Assembly (NCBI GenBank): GCA_964605095.1
Contig: CAZSBS010000079.1
Span: 1 to 17,603, forward strand
Direction: 5' to 3'
Length of the DNA stretch: 17,603 bases
Source of the DNA: JAUWQU01 sp964605095
GTDB lineage: Bacteria > Planctomycetota > Phycisphaerae > SM23-33
The notes beneath the pieces are model-generated. The model searched no databases and was not told the origin of the DNA. It saw only the letters and a program-made list of their open reading frames with translations. Shown piece after piece: positions 7,401-14,218 of this stretch (the stretch's first letter is position 1; each line of letters begins with the position of its first letter). The position numbers and the translations under genes are program-made.

Positions 7401-9693
7401 CCCACAGGGCCGGCACGAGAGAAGTTCGTCTAGCCGCCGGCTGACCGACCCGAACAGCCTCGAATGCCTCGATGACCTCCCGCCGGCTCAGGACCACCAG
7501 CGCCCAGATGCCAAAAGGCAGGCCGATGAGATTGGCCGGCGTGGCGATCATCATGGACATGGCCGCAGCGACAATGGCCAGGATCGCGGAGGCAATGGCC
7601 AGGCCTCGATTGCGAAGCTGCATCATCCGCACAGCGCCCAGGAGAATCAGGAAGTTAGCGAACTGGCCAAACACCATCACCGAGAAAATGGCTGTGACCG
7701 AAGCAGGCTCGACGATGCTAACAGACCCGTGCAGATCGCTGTTATGCTGCATTGCCTGCAACCACTGGATGAGAAACAGCGCGCCGATAGCCAGTATGAC
7801 CGCGAAGCTGATCCCTGCCGCCACCATCAGGCCGATGGCCGGGGCCTTGACGGCTCGGCGGGCGCTGCCCATCTGCGGCGTCGTATCGATTGGGGTTGGT
7901 CGACTATCCAATGGCGTGAGCCGCTTGATCGGCAGCTTGTAGGCCTGGCGAATCCCAGTTCCAACGACAATGATTGCCCCCCATACCGCTATCGCCACAA
8001 ATGGCCAGCCCATTATTGAAACGCCGGCAAGGCGGTACAGGATCAAATCGAACAGAAAAGCGCCGGCCGAGATCAATGCCGCTGTTATCACCGATGCTAG
8101 CACAACGCCGGGCCAATGGATGACCCGCCGGCCGTCACATGCGGCCACCATGACCAGGTATGCCGCAGACTTGAAGCGCCGCCGTTGGATATTCTCATTG
8201 TCCGGCGAAGATGCGATATGGGCATCTTGCCCCTTGGCGGCCGGGGTCGGTTTGGCGGGCACCGAATCCAGTGGTATCAGACTTTCGATCGGCGTCCTCT
8301 TGAGGCCAATGTAAATGGCAATGGTCACAATGCTGACAAAGGCTGCCAGCCAGAGTACGAGGACAACCGGTAAAACGCGGAGCGGATGGGGGTTGTTCGA
8401 GCAGGCCAGAGCGAGCCACAAGAAGAGGACCCCGACTGCTACAAGGGAGTCGTTGCGCACCGCTCGCCAGTTCACGACCGCTTTGCCGTTGCGCCTTGCG
8501 ACCACGGCAACCGCTCGCTGCCACGGCTCGACACGAATGATTCTGACGTCCGGGGACGGCGACCGGGAACTATCCGCCGAAACCTGTGTTCCCACGATCG
8601 TCTCCACCTGCGTCTTGACCTCACGGACCTGCTGATAGCGCAGGGAGGGTTCACGTTCCAGGGCGCGGAGGACGACCTCGTCGAGGCGCACGTCGATGAC
8701 CACCTTGCGGCTGGGCGGCTCGAAGGCTTTTCCATAACGACCCTTGGGCAATTCGCCGGTCAGCATCTGGTAGAACACCACGCCGAGCGAGTAGATGTCG
8801 GCCCGGTGGTCCACCTCGCGCGGGTGCTCGATCTGCTCCGGGGCCATGTAGTGCGGCGTGCCTATGACTTGCCTGTCAGCCTGCGTAACGCTCGGCTCCG
8901 CTGGGCTGCGCCGTGGCAAGCCGGGAGCCCCCGGACTACCAGCCTGCGCACTGGCGGCCGGGGCATCAGGGGCGGACAGCCCCACCAGCTTGGCCAGGCC
9001 GAAGTCGGCGATCTTCACCTGCCCGGCGCGGTTGAGCAGGATGTTCTCGGGCTTGATGTCGCGGTGGACGATGCCCCGATCATGGGCGTACTGGAGGGCG
9101 TCGCATATTTGCGGCACGATGGCCAGGGCTTCTTTCGGATTCACTGTTCCCGCGTCCAGCAGTTGCCGCAGAGAGAGGCCATCGACGTACTCCATGATGA
9201 AGAAGTACAGATCGCCGCTTGCGGTAATGTCGGTCGAACCGCCGGCTGCAAGCTCGCCCGCGCTCCGCTGGCCGAAGCTGTGGATCGTCACGATATTCGG
9301 ATGGCTCAGCTTGGCCATCGCCTGGGCCTCGTGGGCGAACCGTTTGGCGAAGCTTTTTGCCAAAGAATCTTCGCGCCCGATCTCCGGCGGCAGGATCTTC
9401 AGGGCGACCAGGCGGTCAAGCTGCTTCTCGCGGGCCTTGTAGACCGCCCCCATGCCGCCGCGCCCAATCAACTCCAGGATGTCCAGTTCGGGAAACAGCG
9501 GCGCAAGCTGCTCGACAGTCGGCGGCGTCCATCGCCTGGCGGCCTCGGCCTGGGCGTCGTCGGTGAAGCCGACGGTGTTGGTCTCCAGCCCGCGCTTCAG
9601 CAGGCAGGCGGGGCACAGCCCGCGCGGCCGGCTCGACGGCAGGGGCCGGGAGCACTGGGGGCACAGGTTGTCTTGCGGCGCGTCTTCGGGCAT
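4417..9693 (-). CDS. Giant membrane Ser/Thr protein kinase with GspF-like and GspG-like modules
   Basis: 1758 residues. Order: zinc-ribbon-like Cys pairs (C11/C14, C27/C30); complete Hanks-type kinase at about 70-366 with glycine loop GRGGMGAVY (77-85), K99, E122, HRDIKPEN (210-217), DFG (230-232) and APE (284-286); a Pro/Ala/Ser-rich insert in the activation loop (about 236-275); about 11 hydrophobic segments between 414 and 866, including a tandemly repeated two-helix module (397-479 and 515-599) and a GspF/PilC-like piece (757-870, VVPKFEVIFQDMGSELPTLTR); an unassigned domain (about 885-1045); Big_5-like Ig fold (1045-1158); unassigned beta-rich domain (about 1185-1420); GspG pseudopilin-like domain (1441-1545, GRYPTTTEGL, DPWGRPY, LGPDGQEGTDDD); possible NTF2-like domain (about 1565-1695); and a low-complexity tail ending PATQPAS. 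AAAGGTGG lies 7 nt before the ATG. The ECF sigma gene is 80 bp upstream, a pairing common in planctomycetes. All core kinase residues are present, so it should be active; the ligand is unknown. Confidence 0.9.
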   Translation of the reverse strand: MPEDAPQDNLCPQCSRPLPSSRPRGLCPACLLKRGLETNTVGFTDDAQAEAARRWTPPTVEQLAPLFPELDILELIGRGGMGAVYKAREKQLDRLVALKILPPEIGREDSLAKSFAKRFAHEAQAMAKLSHPNIVTIHSFGQRSAGELAAGGSTDITASGDLYFFIMEYVDGLSLRQLLDAGTVNPKEALAIVPQICDALQYAHDRGIVHRDIKPENILLNRAGQVKIADFGLAKLVGLSAPDAPAASAQAGSPGAPGLPRRSPAEPSVTQADRQVIGTPHYMAPEQIEHPREVDHRADIYSLGVVFYQMLTGELPKGRYGKAFEPPSRKVVIDVRLDEVVLRALEREPSLRYQQVREVKTQVETIVGTQVSADSSRSPSPDVRIIRVEPWQRAVAVVARRNGKAVVNWRAVRNDSLVAVGVLFLWLALACSNNPHPLRVLPVVLVLWLAAFVSIVTIAIYIGLKRTPIESLIPLDSVPAKPTPAAKGQDAHIASSPDNENIQRRRFKSAAYLVMVAACDGRRVIHWPGVVLASVITAALISAGAFLFDLILYRLAGVSIMGWPFVAIAVWGAIIVVGTGIRQAYKLPIKRLTPLDSRPTPIDTTPQMGSARRAVKAPAIGLMVAAGISFAVILAIGALFLIQWLQAMQHNSDLHGSVSIVEPASVTAIFSVMVFGQFANFLILLGAVRMMQLRNRGLAIASAILAIVAAAMSMMIATPANLIGLPFGIWALVVLSRREVIEAFEAVRVGQPAARRTSLVPALWAILIHAVVFGAILAVLVFVVPKFEVIFQDMGSELPTLTRAIIAASHIACEWSFVVFPMFLLLDAGVCLPLQYFAGPRARRWWSVILALMAAVVITTLGLGVGLPYARMTQAMVHSPGTPHPAKPKVPFGPVVELVINDLDEGKGNEGLILAMGQVVSLPPEFGRMSNQQRSKWIENQGIDLFVEYASNRWGFMSCGPQLNILNAGFEDVSPASIGEALVADSQLEVLKRDGWTFYLLPKESKAPLTFALRTPAGGMGVLQIVGFTDNPNGARIRYKLLQAAPSVPHVLKTNPANFANDVDPSLDKITVTFDRPMMDKSWSFTAGDKAFSEKTGSIFPQRTGEISYDAARTICTMPVKLQPGKVYWIGVNGPQHRNFKSPDGTPARPYQILFATRSADGKPTPLPEELVKQATQINAAAQPADEWKVTLPSGVTVEMIGVSENPSDGKPWWRPDGSSLSQRPYSHLGASVTPGAGERGNELAIRLTNLPKEDVGTKWAFVPPTSYAGGGPVVEKGDAIPQLLAIAAITRTSQDAITVKLGVAAGAWTTLAEASGSGSSSSGRGNVAVLFSPAHEEDNIVVVSVAHNVEDRDVRVIAVDIGGKELKPIRSITGGAGNVHQLTCTFDKVRLSNVKEFRFQDRPYEWATFRNVSLLPRHIMRAESMEYHQPTQPAEAPNVARARQTAAHTDISILSTALAAFEVDTGRYPTTTEGLAALVQKPPSSPGWKGPYFKLPAGRKSLEDPWGRPYVYRCPGQHNQNGFDLLSLGPDGQEGTDDDVTNWVEPVSQPATRPVASSAKGKDSVVIRELALSVLRAIKEDDWATLKSLSAGSQQGWLDVDWMTPMSQGKLKLVGEPPVGWSESNLKSVTAEIRKEVLLRNPDAATKVLQTLVQGDWAATLSPVTSSQYLVMVFVKTDGGWRFATLDQSKGNLADDLAKHMANIPKNLKVLRQLDHSSASQPAPSTSSGPAAGSNRGAPMSQPSTSPATGPATQPAS
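4504..4522. repeat. Possible dispersed CTTCGACAAGCTCAGG-type repeat inside the kinase tail
   Basis: The minus strand reads CCCTTCGACAAGCTCAGGC and encodes the STSSGP part of the low-complexity kinase tail. From memory, sequences very like this occur as short dispersed repeats in many GC-rich bacterial genomes and produce odd in-frame peptides. Only one copy is in this window, so repeat status rests on that recollection. Confidence 0.4.
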
Positions 9694-9708
9694 GGTCTTT
9701 CCACCTTT

Positions 9709-9763
9709 CGTTTGCGTTGTCCGCCCGCCTGCACGCGGGGCTCATTGTCCAGAGACGCAAACG
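9709..9763. promoter_or_regulatory. Nested inverted repeat in the sigma-kinase spacer
   Basis: Perfect 9-bp arms CGTTTGCGT (9709-9717) and ACGCAAACG (9755-9763) enclose a second dyad CCCGC (9724-9728) / GCGGG (9735-9739) with loop CTGCAC. The structure nearly fills the 80-bp gap between the sigma stop (9774) and the kinase start (9693). The kinase-side arm ends right beside its ribosome binding site (AAAGGTGG, 9701-9708). It could be an mRNA fold tuning kinase translation, a processing site or a protein-binding dyad. There is no T-tract, so a plain terminator is unlikely. Confidence 0.45.
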
Positions 9764-9773
9764 CGGCGATTTG

Positions 9774-10535
9774 TTACAGACAATTCAACAGATAGGAGAT
9801 TTCCTCCTCCACCTGGGCCGGCGAATCGACGGTCTGGGCGATCTCATCCTTCAGCAGGTCTCTGTACCGCCGCCGCAATCGGTGTACCGCCACCCGAACG
9901 GCCCCCTCGGTCATCTTCAGCCCGCGGGCGACTTTGGCATAATCCACGGCCCCCGCCCCGGCGGTCAGGCACGGCTCGATGGCCTCGTACAGCCTGGCCC
10001 TGCCGGCGGCCGCGTATTCCCGACCCAGCCGCGCCAGAACCTGGTCCAACACAGCCAGGGCCCACTGGCGGTCGAACAGGCGATCAGCCGTCACGTTGTC
10101 TGCCGGCTCGACGGCGTAGCGGGCCTCGGCGTCCAGAGAGTCCAGTGCGAGCACTCGCACGCCTCCTCCACGCTTCAGCGCCCTGTCGCGGGCGCGCTCT
10201 TTGGACATGAAATTCTTGATCGCCGCCAGCAGGAACGAGCGGAACCTGCCCTTGGAACGGTCCACCTGGGCGAGGTACTTCTTCTCCAGCAGTTTGGCGA
10301 AGAAGCCCTGAACCATATCCTCAGCCGTCGCCGGAGAATCGCCCTGGCGGCGCACGAAAGCATACAACGGGAACCAGTACGCCTGGACCAACTCCTCCAG
10401 CGCACGGTGCGATGCCGTGCCGGCTTGGTGATCCGCCGCCGCCAGCACGACGCTCCATCGCGTGGCGGCAAATCGCGACCCGAAAGTTCGGCTGGCACCG
10501 CTGCCCAACGAAGATGTCCGCCCGGGAGATGACAT
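9774..10535 (-). CDS. ECF-type RNA polymerase sigma factor (planctomycete, kinase-linked)
   Basis: 253 residues with the chosen start. Region 2 lies at about 45-85 (ALEELVQAYWFPLYAFVRR, then AEDMVQGFFAKLLE), followed by the KGRFRSFLLAAIKNF segment typical of planctomycete ECF proteins. Region 4 lies at about 195-232 with the helix-turn-helix VDYAKVARGLKMTEGAVRVAVHRLR. It would direct polymerase to its own promoter set. Start choice: ATG at 10535 has AAGGA 5 nt upstream; an ATG at 10541 has no room for a site, and an in-frame TTG at 10571 would overlap the upstream stop by four bases (TTGA). It lies 32 bp after the secreted HEAT protein and 80 bp before the kinase, so the three probably share a transcript and the kinase may control this factor (inference; known ECF-kinase pairs offer a model). 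No anti-sigma gene is visible. Confidence 0.85.
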   Translation of the reverse strand: MSSPGRTSSLGSGASRTFGSRFAATRWSVVLAAADHQAGTASHRALEELVQAYWFPLYAFVRRQGDSPATAEDMVQGFFAKLLEKKYLAQVDRSKGRFRSFLLAAIKNFMSKERARDRALKRGGGVRVLALDSLDAEARYAVEPADNVTADRLFDRQWALAVLDQVLARLGREYAAAGRARLYEAIEPCLTAGAGAVDYAKVARGLKMTEGAVRVAVHRLRRRYRDLLKDEIAQTVDSPAQVEEEISYLLNCL

Positions 10536-10567
10536 GCTCATCCTTATACCAGCGACAGCCGCCGGCC

Positions 10568-13500
10568 TCAACGGCCGCCCGCTTGCGGTAAGGCCTCTCG
10601 AATCGCCGGCTGGGTTGCGGGTTGGGTGGCGGCCGGGTGGGATGCCCTGAACTCCGCGATCACCGCGTGGATACTCTCATCCCGGAGCACCTCTACGCCG
10701 TCTACCAGCCATCTATCGCCCGGCCTCTTGAGTCGAATCGCCAGAGCGCGTGAGATATCCTTGCCATTCTCGTTTCTGCGCATCGCGTACATAACCGCCA
10801 GGGCATCGCCGTCAGTCGCGCACAGCGTGCGGATCGCCACGAGCATCGGCCAGATGCTGTCGACTGTCCGGCAGGCCGAGTTTGCATCCAGGCCCGGTGC
10901 AAGGAGCGTAGCCGCGAGCGGCTTATCGGCTGTCGGGTCGCGGGCCGCTTGAATGAACAAGCATGCGGTGTCGTAAGCATTCAGTGGCTGTGAAGCCTGC
11001 CTGAGACCCGCGGCGCCGGGCGGCACGTCCTTCGGCCGTCGAATCGTTTCTATTGCCCTCGCAGCCCGCAAAGCGACCTCAGGATCCTTGCTCTGCCGGG
11101 CTTCGCGCAGCACCAGCACCACTGGCCACCCGATCTCCACGAGTTGTTTCTCCGCGGCCTCCCGATGATCGTAGGTCGCACTGGCAAGCTCCAGGATCAA
11201 GGTAGCGATGCGTATGGCCTGGGCATTGTCCGCGCTCTGCGCGGCGGGTTTTGGCTGCGTGGCGGCGGGCTGGGTGGCGGGCAGTGTGCCACTCACCGTG
11301 ACCTCGACCTCCACGGGGTTGCTGAGCACCAGGGCCGGCTTCAATTTCAAGTGTGCCACGGGTGCCGGCCGAACCCCCAGACGGATCGTGTGCTTGCCGG
11401 GTGAGAGCTGCAACGGACGACCGGACGATAGTTCCGGGACCCAAAGGGCATCCACATCGACGACGATTTCCGCAATCGTCTCGTCCTTCCCTCCGGCGCT
11501 CCAGGCGCGCTTTCCAGAGTCATCCTTCCGCAGGTACCTCGCATCGTCCACAACCAGCATACAGTCCGACTGGACCAGCGGCACACGCCACTTGGCCGTC
11601 GTGCGGATGTCGGCCTTGAAAACGGGGACCTCGCCGGTCTTCCAGATAGTCTTGTCTGGCCGCAGCCGCACCTGAACGCCGTCCACCGCCTCGCCCCAAG
11701 GCAAGTCGTCCACCGCGGCAAGCTGGAGCTTCTCGTAGGGACTGCCATCAAACGGGCCACGGTACGGCGCAGCAAGGTTGTCGGACATGTCGTAGCGCAG
11801 GTAGAACCGGCTGATCGAGGGCCGGTAGAACACCTTCATCAAGGAGTCGTTGCTGCCGATGGGGTAGTTCGCCGGCGGTAATTGGATGACGATCACGTCG
11901 TCGCGGAGGGCGAAGTCAGGCGGCCCCTGACACAAGTCAGCCCGCGCGCTATCGGAGGCTTCGCGTGCTCCCGTCATCAGTTTGTGGGCCGCCTCCATGA
12001 CCTGGAGCGGATTCTTCGCCGTCACAAATTGCGTGGCTGGCTGGGTGGCGGGACGGGTGGAGGCAGGCGGCGTGGCGAACTGGGTGGCGGAGACCTTGCG
12101 GATCTTCTCCGCCACGCCTGCGGCCAGTTTCCTCTGATTGTCCGTGCCCTGTTGAGCCAAGGCGTTCACTGCATCCAGCAATCGCAGGTAGTCCAGCGCC
12201 GGAGACGAAGGCACCAAGCCGCTCCCTTCGCCCAGAAGGGCCGACAGTTCCGAATCCAGCATGTGGATGTGGGGGACCGCTTCCGCCCAGCCCTGGCTGA
12301 GTCGGTACTGTAGCGTTTCCTGGTGACGCACGCTTTCCAGGAACCGTACAAGTTGCGCATAGGCATCCCCCTGGGGGCCATAGCACACGACGCTGGTCCA
12401 GCGGTCGTTCCGGAGGAGGTCCATTTGGTACTTGGTGCCGTCTTTCATCGTCGTTTTGACCTTGCCCTCCTGGGCAAGCCATGCGGCCGCTTCCAGCCGT
12501 TCCACAAGCCTCGCGAGGTGCGCCTGGCCAAGCCGATGCTCGGCCTGGTAACCGGTCTGTCCCCCGCGAGTCAGGGCGAACGTGTACGCACCGTCCCCCT
12601 TCACGGTCAGGGCATAGTTCCACCTGCCGGTTGTCCCCATCAGAACGGAGAACTCATGGAACGGCCAAGACGGCTTTCCGATCTCCTCCAATGCCGTTTT
12701 GGCTCGCAGGGCGCGTTCGGGATCCTTGTCGGAGGCGGCGGCACGAAGGGCAACCACGGATGGCCGACCAATTCCCACCAACTCCTTGAGGGACGCATCG
12801 CGTACGGCCAGAGCCTTGTCCCCCAACTGTTCGATCAGCCGGGCGATCCTCTGCTTGAGGGCGACCAGATCAACTGGCGCCGTCGCCGGCTGGGTAGCGG
12901 GTGAAGGCGCAGGCTGGGTGGCTGCTCGCACATCGGGGCCGACAATCTCGACCTGGACCGGCTTGGAGACAGCCCGGCCGGACCAGATATTGTCGATCTT
13001 GGCATGCGGGGCCTGGTCCTTCGTCAGCGGCTCCTGTTCGAACAGGGCAACCACGTCGAATCGCCCCGGCTTGTCGATGTAGTGCCTGACGTCCGGAGTC
13101 TCCAGGACAAGCGTCGTATCCCTCGGCAGCCACGATCCCTGGATCGCCGGCGCCGGCTTGCTCCGGGCACTGACGCGCCACTGACGCTCATCGCCCGGCT
13201 TCAACTCGACCCATTTCGGCATGAGGGGGTCGTAATCGACCGTCTGGAGGCTGGGCATGTATCTTCCGGCCGCGGAACGGAAATACAGCATATCGCCGAT
13301 ATACATCTCCCGATCCAGGATGCGGAACGCCTTTTCCGAAACGTTCCGGAGAGTGATCGTGAAGTCGATCAGCCCCTCCTTGGAAATGGCATTGGCCTTT
13401 AGTCCCACGACGAGGTCATTGGCGTCGTTGGCCAGGAGGTAACGTTCGATGAAGCGGCTGCGCCGGGGTTCGGGCATCTCCCAGGAGAACGTGTAGCCGA

Positions 13501-13960
13501 TGCCGCTCTTGGCCGGATACCGGCCGCCATGGAGTTGCCCGGCGAGAACCTTGTGGGCAGCCGGCGTGTCGATGCAGAAGAGGACCTGGGCCGCCGCGAA
13601 CCGATGAATGCGGTGGCTGGAAGGATGGCCCGCCAGGATTTTCTCAAGGACCGGCACCGCATTCGCGTCGCGAATCTCGCGGAGTTTGAGGATGTCGTAG
13701 AACGCCTCCGCGGCGTCCGGCCCCGTGCGGTTCGGATCGGACCTCTCCGCCAGCGTCCGGAGGTCCGGCGCTGGGCGCGTGGCGAGGATCTCCCGGAACG
13801 TCGTCGGCGAACCTTCCGCCGGCTGCATAGCCGATTGCGTGCCTGCCCCGTTGGGGACGGGCCGGGCGGACGGGGCCGGCGCGGCAGCATCGTCATCACC
13901 AGCCCATGCGGCCGCAACGCCAAGAAGAAGCCCCAATCCGATCATCAGGCATCCGCGCAT
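10568..13960 (-). CDS. Secreted multidomain protein with duplicated beta-domain/HEAT-like modules
   Basis: 1130 residues; no named family recognised for the whole protein. A signal peptide is clear: hydrophobic core at about 5-18, AWA at 18-20 before GDDD, suggesting cleavage after residue 20, so the mature protein is exported. About 85-145 is helical and HEAT-like. A beta-rich domain (about 185-340) ends SKPVQVEIVGP, then a PATQPA linker and a HEAT-like unit (366-430). A second set follows: beta-rich domain (about 700-890) ending SNPVEVEVTVSG, linker PATQPAATQP, HEAT-like unit (912-976). Residues 994-1100 look NTF2-like (ALAIRLKRPGDRWLVDGVEV), and the tail is again TQPATQPA. Residues 430-690 are unassigned. 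GGGAG stands 7 nt before the ATG. The sigma gene starts 32 bp past the stop, suggesting one operon. A role as the external arm of the sigma/kinase pathway is inference. Confidence 0.8.
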   Translation of the reverse strand: MRGCLMIGLGLLLGVAAAWAGDDDAAAPAPSARPVPNGAGTQSAMQPAEGSPTTFREILATRPAPDLRTLAERSDPNRTGPDAAEAFYDILKLREIRDANAVPVLEKILAGHPSSHRIHRFAAAQVLFCIDTPAAHKVLAGQLHGGRYPAKSGIGYTFSWEMPEPRRSRFIERYLLANDANDLVVGLKANAISKEGLIDFTITLRNVSEKAFRILDREMYIGDMLYFRSAAGRYMPSLQTVDYDPLMPKWVELKPGDERQWRVSARSKPAPAIQGSWLPRDTTLVLETPDVRHYIDKPGRFDVVALFEQEPLTKDQAPHAKIDNIWSGRAVSKPVQVEIVGPDVRAATQPAPSPATQPATAPVDLVALKQRIARLIEQLGDKALAVRDASLKELVGIGRPSVVALRAAASDKDPERALRAKTALEEIGKPSWPFHEFSVLMGTTGRWNYALTVKGDGAYTFALTRGGQTGYQAEHRLGQAHLARLVERLEAAAWLAQEGKVKTTMKDGTKYQMDLLRNDRWTSVVCYGPQGDAYAQLVRFLESVRHQETLQYRLSQGWAEAVPHIHMLDSELSALLGEGSGLVPSSPALDYLRLLDAVNALAQQGTDNQRKLAAGVAEKIRKVSATQFATPPASTRPATQPATQFVTAKNPLQVMEAAHKLMTGAREASDSARADLCQGPPDFALRDDVIVIQLPPANYPIGSNDSLMKVFYRPSISRFYLRYDMSDNLAAPYRGPFDGSPYEKLQLAAVDDLPWGEAVDGVQVRLRPDKTIWKTGEVPVFKADIRTTAKWRVPLVQSDCMLVVDDARYLRKDDSGKRAWSAGGKDETIAEIVVDVDALWVPELSSGRPLQLSPGKHTIRLGVRPAPVAHLKLKPALVLSNPVEVEVTVSGTLPATQPAATQPKPAAQSADNAQAIRIATLILELASATYDHREAAEKQLVEIGWPVVLVLREARQSKDPEVALRAARAIETIRRPKDVPPGAAGLRQASQPLNAYDTACLFIQAARDPTADKPLAATLLAPGLDANSACRTVDSIWPMLVAIRTLCATDGDALAVMYAMRRNENGKDISRALAIRLKRPGDRWLVDGVEVLRDESIHAVIAEFRASHPAATQPATQPAIREALPQAGGR

Positions 13961-14218
13961 AGTTTAGCTCCCGTGTTTCACCTATACGTTAGATGCCGCA
14001 CACCCGCCAAGGTTGCAGCATTTTACGCCCCCGCTCGCCAAAAAAACCGAACGTGGGCATTTCATAATCGCGTCAAAGCTCCGAGGGTCTTCAAGCTACG
14101 GTTTGCCTGAATCCCCCGGCCGCGTGGCTGTACTCTTGGTGTCTTGCCCTTAGCCCGCCGAAGGGGCGGACTCGCCGCCTGCGGCGCGAGGTATCGACAA
14201 GACAGTATTTCGTCCAAC
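13961..14218. other. Intergenic region between the M56 receptor and secreted HEAT protein genes
   Basis: 258 bp between two minus-strand genes, with no credible gene. It contains the ribosome binding site of the secreted protein (13968-13972), a seven-base A run at 14040-14046, and the composite palindrome at 14141-14203 listed separately. I found no promoter for the downstream gene that matches consensus well enough to annotate. Confidence 0.5.
14141..14203. repeat. Composite palindrome: outer arms enclosing two GC-rich hairpins
   Basis: Outer arms GTCTTG (14141-14146) and CAAGAC (14198-14203) enclose hairpin A, CCGCC/GGCGG (14155-14159, 14165-14169), and hairpin B, CTCGCCGC (14171-14178) pairing with GCGGCGCGAG (14181-14190) with a two-base bulge. 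It lies 16 bp past the M56 stop codon. It resembles a REP-like dispersed extragenic palindrome or a transcript 3'-end structure; no T-tract follows on the minus strand. Only one copy is present here. Confidence 0.45.

Noticed and set aside
7264..8019. A 251-codon plus-strand open frame opposite the kinase membrane region
   Set aside because: His/Asp/Arg-rich translation is the expected complement of hydrophobic membrane codons; no start signal or homology is apparent.
8386..9795. A 469-codon plus-strand open frame opposite the kinase domain
   Set aside because: It lies antisense to the conserved kinase catalytic motifs and its translation shows no recognisable domain, so it is a shadow of the kinase gene.
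13963..13994. TTTAGC and GTTAGA half-sites upstream of the secreted protein gene, resembling halves of the repressor dyads
   Set aside because: They do not form a dyad with the 4-bp centre seen at the repressor promoter; isolated five- or six-base matches are expected by chance.
13981..14010. TTGGCG and TATAGG boxes with an 18-bp spacer as a promoter for the secreted protein gene
   Set aside because: Each box matches consensus at only four positions and transcription would start almost at the ribosome binding site, so it was not annotated.
14040..14046. T7 run on the minus strand as an intrinsic terminator for the M56 receptor gene
   Set aside because: No convincing GC-rich stem immediately precedes it on the minus strand, and it lies about 170 bp past the stop codon.
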